Below are positions 55,149 through 64,000 of a DNA stretch of 64,000 nucleotides, one piece after another. The stretch covers positions 24,086,810-24,150,809 of the forward strand of contig CM075187.1 in NCBI GenBank assembly GCA_037577475.1, in the 5' to 3' direction. Source of the DNA: Chaunax sp. Z400. Lineage: Eukaryota > Chordata > Actinopteri > Lophiiformes > Chaunacidae. The notes beneath the pieces are model-generated. The model saw only the letters and a program-made list of their open reading frames with translations. It ran no database searches and was not told the DNA's origin. Position 1 is the stretch's first letter. Each line of letters starts with the position of its first letter. A program made the position numbers and the translations under genes.

Positions 55149-56256
55149 TCAAAAATTGAACGTAACAACACTGTAGGAGAAAGATATTTCAGACACAAAT
55201 GTTTCGCAGTTCAAGAGCTGAATCCGTCAGATGTAAGCGTTTAGACCTACTGAAAGAGCCGTTATTTTTCAGGACGTATATAGGATCTCGCGGGACCCGG
55301 AAACACGTCATCCTCTCGTCATGTTGTTGCGTCCATGGACTCGCGCCGCCATTTTAATTTTTCTCAGTGCGGAAATGTATTTATATTTTTTTTAATTATG
55401 CATTAATTTATTAATTAACCTGACACAGTTTGCATTTAGCATAAACCGCATACATATTTTTCTCAGATCGTGCTAAAAAAATAATCTATCCTCGCATCTT
55501 ATGTTAATTTGCTGTTGATTGTGTAAACAGACATCCGGTCATTTACCACACTGATATTTTAATTACATTTAAGGAAACACCGTCTTGTTTGAATGGATTC
55601 TCTTTGTTTCTATTCATTTCAGAGAGAGAGATCGATTGGTGGGTGAGCTAGCTTGATTTTTTACAAGAGAGAGAGAGAGAGGCCTGTTGCGCTGTCAGTT
55701 CTTGTGTCTTAATAGAGACAGTAGGCATATAAATATATGACCTCAAGCAAATGTGAGGTGAATTCGGGTGTGTTGGGACATTGGGGGGCCGTAAAGTGGT
55801 CTGGTTTACACTGTTGCCTCACAGCAGCTGAGAGTTTCAGTGATCAATATGATGCTTGTGCAGGAATAGGCCATTTAGTGCAGGTCTAACTACTAAGTTT
55901 AAACCCGTAGATGGCAGCAAAGGTTGAATATTCTTTTTTTTATCAGTAATGAATGAATATAATGGTGACTTGGGTGGGTCACTGCATCATAATGCTTTCA
56001 CAGGACCATACAGTATGAAATTGTTTAGTGGGGTAAAACTTTCATGCCAAGTATGCAGCAAAGGAAAATACAATGATTGATGTATGTTTTCCCATGAAAT
56101 TTTAATCAAAAGATCGTTGTTTGATTATAACTACAACAAAACTGCACATGCATATCGCGTGTCCCATAGCTGGGACCAACACTATTTATTATCTTGTTAG
56201 TTTAACTCCATAAATACATTAAAGAATATGCTCACGTTGCTGACCATTTTCAATAG
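55149..56256. other. Intergenic stretch around the promoter-like segment
   Basis: Apart from 55276-55356 it holds a short GAGAGA run at 55660-55680 and AT-rich sequence. No ORF of note. Confidence 0.4.
55276..55356. promoter_or_regulatory. Promoter-like CpG segment (ETS, CRE, YY1-type motifs)
   Basis: In 80 nt: TATATAG (55277), TCTCGCGGGA, CCGGAA (ETS-type, 55297), ACGTCA (CRE-type half site, 55305) and GCCGCCATTTT (YY1-type on the minus strand, 55345), with several CpGs in an otherwise CpG-poor region. It could drive the minus-strand gene at 54993, a plus-strand transcript containing 56257-56403, or both. Function is inferred from motifs only. Confidence 0.45.
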
Positions 56257-56403
56257 GAATCTACAGAAGGAGCTGCAAAGAAAAGGGAGAGGGTTTCCAG
56301 TGAGATTGGAGAGTTGAGTAAGAAGTTGATCAAATCAGCAGAGAAGCGTCAGAAGACAGAGCCGTGTCCCCAACACAGCCTCAAGCCCTTTGACTACAAC
56401 TAA
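56257..56403 (+). pseudogene. EXOSC10-like (RRP6) C-terminal exon fragment
   Basis: After a plausible acceptor (gttgctgaccattttcaatag, with a TGCTGAC branch-point-like motif) 48 codons read ESTEGAAKKRERVSSEIGEL, then SKKLIKSAEKRQKTE, and end SLKPFDYN before TAA. I recall AAKKRER followed by a Lys-rich stretch and PYDYSQSDF in the C-terminal region of EXOSC10, the nuclear-exosome 3'-5' exonuclease. Here the frame stops right after FDYN. No other EXOSC10 exon is seen around it, so it is most likely a transposed or retrocopied fragment, unless it is the last exon of an unknown transcript. Confidence 0.5.
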
Positions 56404-59400
56404 TAAGTCCTTGGTAGTATGTTTTTTTCTCATCACAGATGATTTTTTTTACTCTTTACAGAGGATTCCAGCATGACTGGCCCAGAAGATAATCTCACTT
56501 TAATTTTCTATTTTCTGCCTTGTTTTAAACTCTTTGCTTCCAAGCTGCAGAAAAAACAATTTGTCATTGTCCCCTCTGGCCACTGAAATTCAGCATTTCA
56601 ATGTATAAAAATGAATTTCAAAGTTTTTTTTCATCTGTGGAACAGTTTACCATGTAAATATTTTGATGCACAGACCTCTTTATTAAAGATGATTTTTAGA
56701 GGAATGAGTTCTTGCCTACAATTTTTAATCAAGCTAAATACAATGATTGGTTTTGGTGGAGCAGGATCATAGTCAGGCCTTTGTTCACAACTACTGGTGC
56801 TGATATCAAGATAATAGGAAACCCAAAGTAAAGAGAATTGATGAAGAGTTCTCACAGGTAAACTCAAACTTAGCAGGTGAGGTGTTTTTGGTTGGAATGT
56901 GTGAAAAGATTCTTTTTTTTGCCTCCAATACTGAAGTCAATGATGGAAATGTGCTGTAAAGTGAAAATGTGAATTATCACTCAGAGAACTTTTGGTAACG
57001 TCTATTTGAAAGTGTGACCCCACAAGACCAGGTCAGTAATACTAATGTACTTATAAGGGTGACCACCATCAAAACTGGCATTATATTGCCCAAAGTATGT
57101 CGATGTGAACATGATACCTATATATATAATTGATGAATATCATATTCTAAGCACGTGTGTATTAATATGTTGCTATTCAGTGGTGGAAAATAACTAATTT
57201 ACTCAATGAAATTACTTACAGTAAGTACAATTTTGTGGTACTTCACTACATTTCAGATAGAAACTAGAGGGGTACTTGATTGAGCACATACCTCTGCCAA
57301 GGCCCAATATTCCCTTTTAATCAAATTAGACCCTAATCCAAATTCCAACAAGACATATGCACCATTAAAATAGCTGTCCTTAGGCTTCCGTTATAATAAA
57401 TGAATGAAAACTCGTGGATCCACCCCTTTATTGGGATCTGCTCCATCATTCAATGGTTCATATTTTGGCACATGTCCCACTCTTCCATCAACATCCATGA
57501 AAACCCGTCAGTTTATGTGTATTTGATTAAAATGTTGAAAAAAGCCTTACAATGGTAAAGGAAGTGAAGTTCATCCATCGTCTCCCTTTTTCTGGAATAG
57601 CTGTAATGACTGACATAAATAAGTTAACTTTACTCAGTTATCAAAAATATGTACTTCTTAGTGGGTTTTATAAATTTTATTTAATTTTGAGGTGAAAAAA
57701 ACAATTTAATTCATGTTTTGAGTAGAGACAACTTTGTTTTAAGTTATCTTCGCTCACCCTGAACAACTATGAACGCACCCGGTTGTGAGTGAAGATAACT
57801 TTGTTTCTACTGTGTGTTTTATAGAGAGCTGGAATGATGCTCCAATTCTTTTTCAGCTTCATGTCGGATTTCAAGATTCAAGCTTGAAATGATTTTTTAT
57901 CACTGCCTTTGTAAAAATACAAAACATCCATTCTAAACAGGATGAATGAGAAAATTGCAAAAACACTTATTTAAACCTAACACTTTATTAAAAAAATAAA
58001 TAAATGAAGTGAAACAATTTGAATTGACCTCATAACAGAAGAAAATGACATCAGAGGGTCTACTGGTAATATTCAATGTGACTGGTCTTCTGTACTCTGC
58101 ATAAGTTAATATAATGACAGAGACAAACCTCCACCAAGGCAGCTCAGTTTCACCATTATCTCATTCCAGCTCAAACCAATAGTCCTGTGATGGTTTGACC
58201 CTCATAGTAGGACTCCTTTACCATGAAAACCTACCTCTAGAATAAAGATATAACATGTTTATGAACATACAGGAGTTCCTAGCATGAATAACCCAAAGAA
58301 CGTTTCATTAAGAGTTCCAGTAAGCGATGGGAGTTGACAGCATCACATTTAACCAGGGCTCTGCAACAAAAAGCCACCGTTGCTCTATTACCAGTTACAC
58401 GTTTGTTTTTCCTGCTGTAACATGTACATTGTTAAAAGAGACCTTTTTCACAGCAGTCATATTGACATGAAATAGCAGATTAACACAGGCTGAATTAAAG
58501 AAATTAATTAAGGTTCAGATGCATTTAGCTTCACCCAGACTCAGTTTGACATGAATGGACCAGGACCTAAACGAGCATCACTGGTGACACCTGTGTTTAC
58601 CCTACTTTATGTCAAAGTAAGGAAACGGATATAGTAAAATTTTATGCAACTAATCTATCTATTATAATCTTGATTACTTGATTATAAAAATGATCGATTC
58701 ACTGGAGCCTTTAGTGAGATGATACATTGTATTTATTGCATGAAATTCTGTTATTTTCAGGAATTACATTACTTACAGTATGAGGTGGTATAGTCAGACA
58801 CCTATTGGTCAAAGACCATAGTAGCTGGTTTTCTTTTTCCTAATTTCAGAGTATTTACATGTAATATATAGAAAAACATAAATCATATATATGATTTATG
58901 ATGATTGATTTGTGATTATTTATTTATTATATTATTTATTTGTGATTTATGATTTATGCATACAATCAGGTGGGAGACACACTGAAAACACTCTACTACA
59001 AAAAAGCCCTCCACTCAAAACCTTACTCAAATATATAAATATGTTAAGTAAAAATGTTAATAAAATAGTGATCAGTAAAATAAATCCCGTCAGGTTTTTT
59101 TTTTAATTTTAATTTTTTTTTACAATTATATACTATATGATGTTCTTGGATTGATATTAGTGTCGGATCCATGTTTCTGATGCATTTTACTGCAACATAT
59201 GCTTTAAAGAAAGTTAGTTTGAAGTCTGTTGTTGGGTGCTCCACATGACTGTATACAATATAATAATGACATAAAATCTAAGGATTATACCATTATATGT
59301 ACCAATATTTTATTTTTAATATTATTTATGGACAAGAATTTATTAGGATTGTTATAATTATTTATTGAATAGTCAATTTACATACGTTTCTATTTTGTAC

Positions 59401-59470
59401 TAACCAATTTCTTTTCAGGCAATTGTCTAGCCACCATATACCGGAGTAGGGTCCTTTCATTAATAACAAC
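56404..59470. other. Intergenic stretch upstream of TXNRD2
   Basis: AT-rich, with the repeat at 57275-57540 and an ATTTAT-rich tract (58860-58960). No COMT or other gene exon recognised. The last 100 nt would contain the TXNRD2 promoter and 5'UTR, but no clear core promoter motif is seen. Confidence 0.5.
57275..57540 (+). repeat. Teleost interspersed repeat ('cctctgccaaggcccaatat' family)
   Basis: Blocks cctctgccaaggcccaatat, ATTAGACCCTAATCC, AACTCGTGGATCCACCCCTTT, CAATGGTTCATATTTTGGCA and TCCATGAAAACC occur in the order I know from a common fish repeat. Diverged. Confidence 0.65.
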
Positions 59471-59546
59471 ATGGCTGCCTTCTGTAGGGGCAGGCACCGG
59501 TGGAAAAGGACTAGTTGTTTGCATGTTTTGACAAGAAACCTGACAG
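59471..59546 (+). CDS. txnrd2: TXNRD2 exon 1: mitochondrial leader
   Basis: ATG in the context aacaacATGG, then MAAFCRGRHRWKRTSCLHVL and TRNLT, donor ACAG|GTAACA (phase 1). It has five Arg/Lys within residues 6-13 and no acidic residue, as expected of a mitochondrial targeting peptide. It precedes the FAD exon by 992 nt. The start is chosen because it is the only in-frame ATG, the phase matches and the composition fits; an alternative first exon upstream cannot be excluded. Confidence 0.8.
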
Positions 59547-62500
59547 GTAACAATGTGTTCATGTTAAGTATAGATACGGAGAGCAGACTAGGGACAGATT
59601 AATGGTTGGAAGTATTTCTGTTAGCACACAAATAGCTTACAAACCAGCAGAGATGTTAACTTGTGAATCTGCTGGTCTTATTTAATTACTGTTACGTTAA
59701 CTAGCTATCCATCCTATCTCCATTCTAATGGAGTCAGCTTCATTAAACGCTTCTCTAGTGAAATACCTACAGTATTGTGTTTCTGGGTTCTCTGACATCC
59801 TGAGAACCACGGAACTGCCCTGCGTTCAATAAGCAAAACGTAGAAGAACGTAGTTGTAGAGCATTTTGTCTTATGAATACGGTATACACGTAAAGTACGC
59901 GCGAGCTGTGGCTACGTTCAATGAGCAAATCGTTACTCAAGTTTCGTAATGTTACGAAAACTGTTTGTAACATAAGGAAAACATACTGGAATCTCTCTGT
60001 CCTTACAGAACTTTTCGCAGCAGCCCTGGGTAACAATGTCCACCGTCAGACGTAGATCAACTCATCAGAGTAGTTTTCAACACGAGATGATTTCCTCATC
60101 TTCAATGATCTGCTGTACAGTCTAGCAGCAGAAACGGAAAACACTGTCGTCACTCAGTATTAGCTCTGTTATTATTAATGCTTGCCCTGAAATGATCCTG
60201 CTATGTGTTGAATGATAACCTCTATGAAAATTAATTATTCAAAAAAATGTATATAAATGTACTTTACAAAATGTACACACTATGGTTACTGGGTTGTTCT
60301 CCACGGCCTATAAATATATTCATAAAATTGGCTTAATGATCCAGCAAACAACTCTCAAGACTCCAAATTCCATTCTTCAATATTAGACAAATGTGAATGA
60401 CTGTCACTAAGGTGAGCTGTGTTTCCCCAGAGGACAGAAGTTAACACAAAAATGACTTTGTATGTGAGATAAATGCATTTCTAATACTTCATAACTATAC
60501 TGTTTACATCAATTCTGGTATCCAATATGCTGATGTAGGGAAGTATGACTATGACCTGGTGGTTATTGGTGGTGGTTCAGGAGGCCTCGCATGTTCCAAA
60601 GAAGGTGAGATGTTTTGAAATGCCTCTTATTCCTTAATGTTCATACGTACATGTTTGGAACAGTGATTTTTGTCTAATAATACACTGACATTATATCCAT
60701 ATTTACAGCAGCACAGCAGGGGCAGAAAGTTGCTGTATTAGATTATGTGGAGCCATCTATTAAAGGTAAAATACAGTTTTTCTGAACCTGTTGTGTTAGT
60801 TCATTACATAAACACTATTTGCTGTTTGACAATCAATGTTAAATCCTCTGGAAATGCTTTTCCAATCAGGTACCAAGTGGGGTCTTGGTGGAACATGTGT
60901 TAATGTTGGCTGCATTCCTAAGAAGCTCATGCACCAGGCTGCTCTACTTGGCACCGCAGTCAAAGATGCTAAGAAGTATGGCTGGAACATCTCGGGGCCA
61001 GTTTGCCACGACTGGTAGGTCAATCAAAACTTTTACCCCAAGTTTTTTTATCTGCTTGGGCAAGAAGTAAATAAATGTTTATGATCAGGGAAATAGCCCC
61101 ATCTAGTGGTGCAGTTGCAGTAGGACAAAGGCAGCGCTACTGTTTGGAAAATGCATTATTTAACAGCAATGGGATTGATGCTATTATTTAATTGTAAAGG
61201 TCTTAAAGTCTGCTCACCAGTCAAATGTAGGCTGAGTTCTTAAAATGTCAAAAGACACGCTGCTTGAAAGATTATAAGGCCAAAACAAACATGAGCTAAA
61301 ATGATATCTTTTCAAAACACGATTCGATTTTTAAATTATACAGTTTTAAGGAAAATTATTCAACACCCCATTGTATAATAGGTTTATTTGCATAATATAC
61401 TATTGATCAGATGTTTGAAATAACCAAATCACACAAGAACATTTTAAATGGCAAAATGCAACAGATAATAATTTTTTTTTCTACGTTCAACACAAAATAC
61501 TACTTTAACTCAGTCTCAAAAGTATTCAACCCCCTGAATATCATCCCTCATAAGAGCTCACATTTACAAATCAGATGTTAAAACACTGTGCCAACCTTCA
61601 TAGACTTACTTTAACAGTAGAGCCCCAAAATTTTTTCTGTTAAGGTCTAAAAGTACATCAGGGCTCCATGATGAGTACCACTGCTGACCCAATAGAAAGA
61701 AAAGTCAGCTCCAGTAGGCAGAACCTTCTGGATAAGACACAGATGTTTTTCTGTGGATCAATGAAACAAACTAACTTTTGGGACCTATGGATCAGCGATA
61801 TGTCTGGAGGAGGAAGAATGAAGCATGTGTTTAAAAGAACACCCTCCCCACAGTGAAGCATGGCGGTGGCTCGGTGATGATCTGAGGCTGCTTTGCCTCC
61901 TCGGGTACTGGAAACCTGCAGCGTGTAGAGAGTAAGATGGATTCCATCAAGTATCAGGAAATCCTAGAAGAAAACGTCTCACCATCTGTGAGGAAGCTGA
62001 AGCTTGGGCATCATTGGACTTTCCTAAAGGACCATGATCCCAAGCAGACCTCGGAATCCACTGGGGCTTGCAGCAAAAGTCCTGGATCGTTCTAGAGGGG
62101 CCGTCACAGTCGCCTGACTTGAATCCCAGAGGAAAATCTGGTGGGATTTGAAGAAGGCGGTTGCAGTACGTGAACACTGCAATATTCCAGAACTGGAGGC
62201 CTCTGTCCGTGAGGAATGGGCTAAGATTCCTCAGGAACGCTGCCAGAAGCTGGTGTCTGGTTATGCATCACTTTTGCAGCAGGTCATAGCAGCTAATGGG
62301 CCTCTACAATGTTCCAACAACCTTCAACACACGTATTTATTCAACCCTTAATAGTAAAGCTACCCTTTAATTACTGATACAACTTCATGGAGCAGAGAAA
62401 GGCAGAAAGGAATATAGAGGGAGCAGAGAGGGGATTGATTGATTATTTCAAACACACTACCATATGTGGTGCCTGGGTATTTTTACGTCAGTGAACCAAC

Positions 62501-63724
62501 ACACCCAAAGTAGCTCCTGGTGGATTCAGGGATAGCATGAAGCATCTTCTCCCCTCTGTACTGTCAGTCCGGTCGGGAATGCAGCGCTCAGGTCTGCTAA
62601 TGGTGTTACCTCTGCTATGTTATCAGGGCCACCATGGCAGAAGCTGTTCAAAACCACGTCAGGTCTCTGAACTGGGGCCACAGAGTTCAGCTGCAGGACA
62701 AGTAAGTGACACCAGCTGTTCTTGCTTCATTCGGATATATTTGTTTCAGTGGTGATGTCTCATGTAATAGTTGGTTTGTTGTCAGGAATGAATGGGCCAC
62801 TCTTTTGATGAGTGTTGGTTTAGCTGTTCTTTATGTCCCACAATGTCTAAATGTTTCCATCTTGCCAAGGATTAAAAATATGTCTATTGTTGATCTAATG
62901 ATGTAATTTGGTACATATGGCATCTACCCGGCCTTTTAAAATCAATACCGTCATACCTCCTCCGTCACTTTAGCACGGTTTCCTTTATTTTCCATGATTA
63001 TAATTCTCGTTTGTAAAAACAGAACGTCTCTAAAATAATATTATATTTATATTCAGGTCTGTTTTTCTTCTTTTTTTTTGCTCATTTTTTTATGACATGA
63101 AATATTGCTGAAGGCTGTACATTTCTGTTGGTACTCAGCTGAAGGATTGAGAGTCAGCAACCACATGTTGATTGACTCGCTGGCTGGAGGGGAAACAGGT
63201 GTTGTGCCCAAGCTTAACATGTTTTCAATCCAATGACATTGTTTCCTTGGATTTAGCATATTAGTAATGCCTCTGAAATTATTGCATTTCCTTTAAATGA
63301 GCATTTACCCCAGAGAGGCTTTCAAAGCAGCAGCATTGTTAACCACAGTGCAAAGCAGTCGTGCCACACAAATGTATTCATCAGAGATATAATGAAAAGC
63401 AGTGAACAGTAATACGTGTATTTTCACAGTTAGTATGTGAAGATTTAAAATAGCAGTTTGCATTGTACAAATTAGAATATTTCATACTCATGCTAAGTAA
63501 TGAATCCAAAAAGGAAAAGTTAAGCGAATTCATAGAGCTATAGCTCAACATCTATTCTACATCCCCTGTCCTCCTGCCTGTATTAAGGAGAGCAGGTTAA
63601 TGCATCACCAGGGGCAACTATACCTGTTTATCATCTGTGTTGCAGGAAGGTGAAGTATCTGAATATGAAAGGAAGCCTGGTGGATGAACACACTGTTAAA
63701 GGACTAACCAAAGCAGGGAAAGAG
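59471..63724 (+). CDS. txnrd2: TXNRD2, first six exons (mitochondrial thioredoxin reductase)
   Basis: FAD-dependent pyridine-nucleotide disulfide oxidoreductase that uses NADPH to reduce mitochondrial thioredoxin-2. Exons 59471-59546, 60539-60604, 60709-60765, 60870-61014, 62627-62701 and 63646-63724 join in phase to 166 codons. Order: an Arg/Lys-rich leader (about 25 residues), the FAD-binding YDYDLVVIGGGSGGLACSKE (GxGxxG), VLDYVEPSIKGTKWGLGG, the redox disulfide CVNVGC with IPKK, and then [19 protein letters not shown]. The wording LMHQAALL and YGWNIS with [12 protein letters not shown] favours TXNRD2 over TXNRD1. The C-terminal part, including the selenocysteine GCUG tail and SECIS, lies beyond the window. 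No defect seen. Confidence 0.94.
59547..60538 (+). other. TXNRD2 intron 1
   Basis: Contains two related stretches with GCGTTCAATAAGCAAA (59823) and ACGTTCAATGAGCAAA (59914), probably an interspersed repeat fragment. Nothing else. Confidence 0.5.
60539..60604 (+). CDS. txnrd2: TXNRD2 exon 2: FAD-binding GxGxxG
   Basis: Acceptor tatgctgatgtag, donor AAAGAAG|GTGAGA. It encodes KYDYDLVVIGGGSGGLACSK, the Rossmann motif for FAD. In this exon the family sequence is virtually invariant. Confidence 0.94.
60709..60765 (+). CDS. txnrd2: TXNRD2 exon 3
   Basis: Acceptor catatttacag, donor TTAAAG|GTAAAA. The 57 nt encode AAQQGQKVAVLDYVEPSIK, the second strand of the FAD fold ending in the acidic ribose-binding region (D of VLDYV). 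Confidence 0.94.
60870..61014 (+). CDS. txnrd2: TXNRD2 exon 4: redox-active CVNVGC
   Basis: Acceptor tgcttttccaatcag, donor GACTG|GTAGGT. It encodes TKWGLGGTCVNVGCIPKKLM then HQAALLGTAVKDAKKYGWNI. The two cysteines of CVNVGC form the N-terminal active-site disulfide next to the flavin. Confidence 0.95.
61341..62376 (+). mobile_element. Tc1/mariner-type transposon relic in TXNRD2 intron 4
   Basis: About 1.04 kb. Both ends begin CAGT next to TA (left TA|CAGTTTTAAGG at 61341; right reverse complement TA(T)|CAGTAATTAAAGG), as expected for Tc1-family TA insertion. TTATTCAAC-type strings occur near both ends. Inside, scrambled frames still show DKTQMFFCGSMKQTNFWDLW, SDMSGGGRMKHV, DHDPK (around 62033), SPDLNP-like and LWWDLKKAVAVREH: the last third of a DDE transposase. 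It is dead (frameshifts, stops; the N-terminal DNA-binding part is missing), inserted sense to TXNRD2. Confidence 0.9.
62627..62701 (+). CDS. txnrd2: TXNRD2 exon 5
   Basis: Acceptor tctgctatgttatcag, donor GACAA|GTAAGT. It encodes [20 protein letters not shown] and QLQDK. In human TXNRD2 the same block is [20 protein letters not shown]. Confidence 0.94.
62702..63645 (+). other. TXNRD2 intron 5
   Basis: AT-rich; no element or exon recognised. Confidence 0.6.
63646..63724 (+). CDS. txnrd2: TXNRD2 exon 6
   Basis: Acceptor tcatctgtgttgcag. It encodes KVKYLNMKGSLVDEHTVKGL then TKAGKE, as in KVKYFNIKASFVDEHTV of human TXNRD2. The donor read here is AAAGAG|GTGGGC, a weaker-than-average site but at the position the phase and homology demand. 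The next exon (the IIIATGGRP-type block) is not in the window. Confidence 0.9.
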
Positions 63725-63811
63725 GTGGGCTGCTAATTCACTGTAAGATATTTATTACAAATGCCAAAGGTCATGTTTTTCCAGCGTTGGTTTGTTTGTC
63801 TGTCTCTCTGA

Positions 63812-64000
63812 TTTATTGTTTTTGTACAGGTAGGGTATGACCCAGGGACCAATCCATTAGATTTTTTACAAAGGATTCTTTACCATTGTGGAATAGGGGC
63901 AATTAACAAGATTTTTGCTCCTAACTTCATAGATAATGCCGACAATGCTTGGACAAAAAATTACCCAATGACATCCCTGTCAGATCAACCACTCATCAAC
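63812..64000 (+). other. Unidentified open frame to the window edge in TXNRD2 intron 6
   Basis: One frame is open from 63812 (after a TGA) to the last base. From an AG at 63829 (tgatttattgtttttgtacag) 57 codons read VGYDPGTNPLDFLQRILYHC, then GIGAINKIFAPNFIDNADNA and so on, with protein-like composition (Trp, Cys, balanced charges). It does not match the next TXNRD2 block. It may be coding sequence of an inserted mobile element or of viral origin, or a gene exon; I do not recognise it. Confidence 0.35.

Noticed and set aside
54880..55152. 90-codon minus-strand ORF rich in His/Leu/Ile-Thr repeats
   Set aside because: Mostly the translation of the TGATTAAATG minisatellite; only the MGRRRAR start is plausible as an exon.
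63830..64000. Reading the terminal open frame as the next TXNRD2 exon
   Set aside because: The family continues with an NAD(P)H-domain strand ending ATGGRP; the translation here has nothing similar.
1..64000. CRISPR arrays, bacterial operons, tRNA or rRNA genes
   Set aside because: The DNA is vertebrate nuclear; no array of regularly spaced identical repeats with unique spacers and no tRNA/rRNA signatures were noticed.

Overview
The window is vertebrate nuclear DNA, almost certainly from a ray-finned (teleost) fish. It has small exons in long AT-rich introns, GT-AG splice sites, long CA/TG and GA microsatellites, and several repeat families I recognise from teleost genomes (Tc1-like transposon, L1 ORF2 fragment, Gypsy-type LTR, and fish interspersed repeats). 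It cannot be read as an ORF list: nearly all longer ATG-to-stop ORFs are chance ORFs in introns or low-complexity tracts. I assembled the genes by joining exons on splice sites, phase and protein-family similarity. Species cannot be named from the sequence.

Layout. Positions 1 to about 45.9 kb hold the 3' half of ARVCF (p120/delta-catenin armadillo family) on the + strand. Eleven coding exons (4020-39579) join in perfect phase into 426 codons plus stop, ending in the PDZ-binding tail DSWV. An additional 18-nt microexon (6398-6415) fits the same phase and is the counterpart of p120-catenin exon C. A spliced, long 3'UTR exon probably runs from 43028 to about 45.0 or 45.86 kb. The 5' half of ARVCF lies left of the window. 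The largest intron in the window (8.8-29.2 kb) holds only repeats and unrecognised sequence.

Positions 46-59 kb are an intergenic mobile-element zone. It contains an L1-type ORF2 remnant (-), a probable solo Gypsy LTR, a teleost repeat with a GA microsatellite, and then (49.99-54.99 kb, - strand) a decayed eight-exon gene. That gene carries an N-terminal coiled coil, an SGNH-hydrolase-like domain with a GDSN motif and a four-cysteine zinc-ribbon domain of the kind I recall as DUF6729. It has several stops and frameshifts and a 156-bp internal direct duplication. A promoter-like CpG region (55.28-55.36 kb) lies upstream of it, and an EXOSC10-like terminal exon fragment (56257-56403, +) follows.

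Positions 59471 to the right edge hold the first six exons of mitochondrial thioredoxin reductase TXNRD2 (+, 166 codons in phase). They include the mitochondrial leader, the FAD-binding GxGxxG and the redox-active CVNVGC motif. A Tc1-like relic sits in intron 4, and an unexplained AT-rich open frame runs to the window end.

Context. ARVCF and TXNRD2 flank COMT in mammals (human 22q11.2, order ARVCF-COMT-TXNRD2, COMT on the opposite strand). Here order and orientation of ARVCF and TXNRD2 are kept, but I find no COMT exon between them; the gap is filled by mobile DNA. ARVCF acts at cadherin junctions and TXNRD2 in mitochondrial redox control, so their adjacency reflects ancestral linkage and not shared function.
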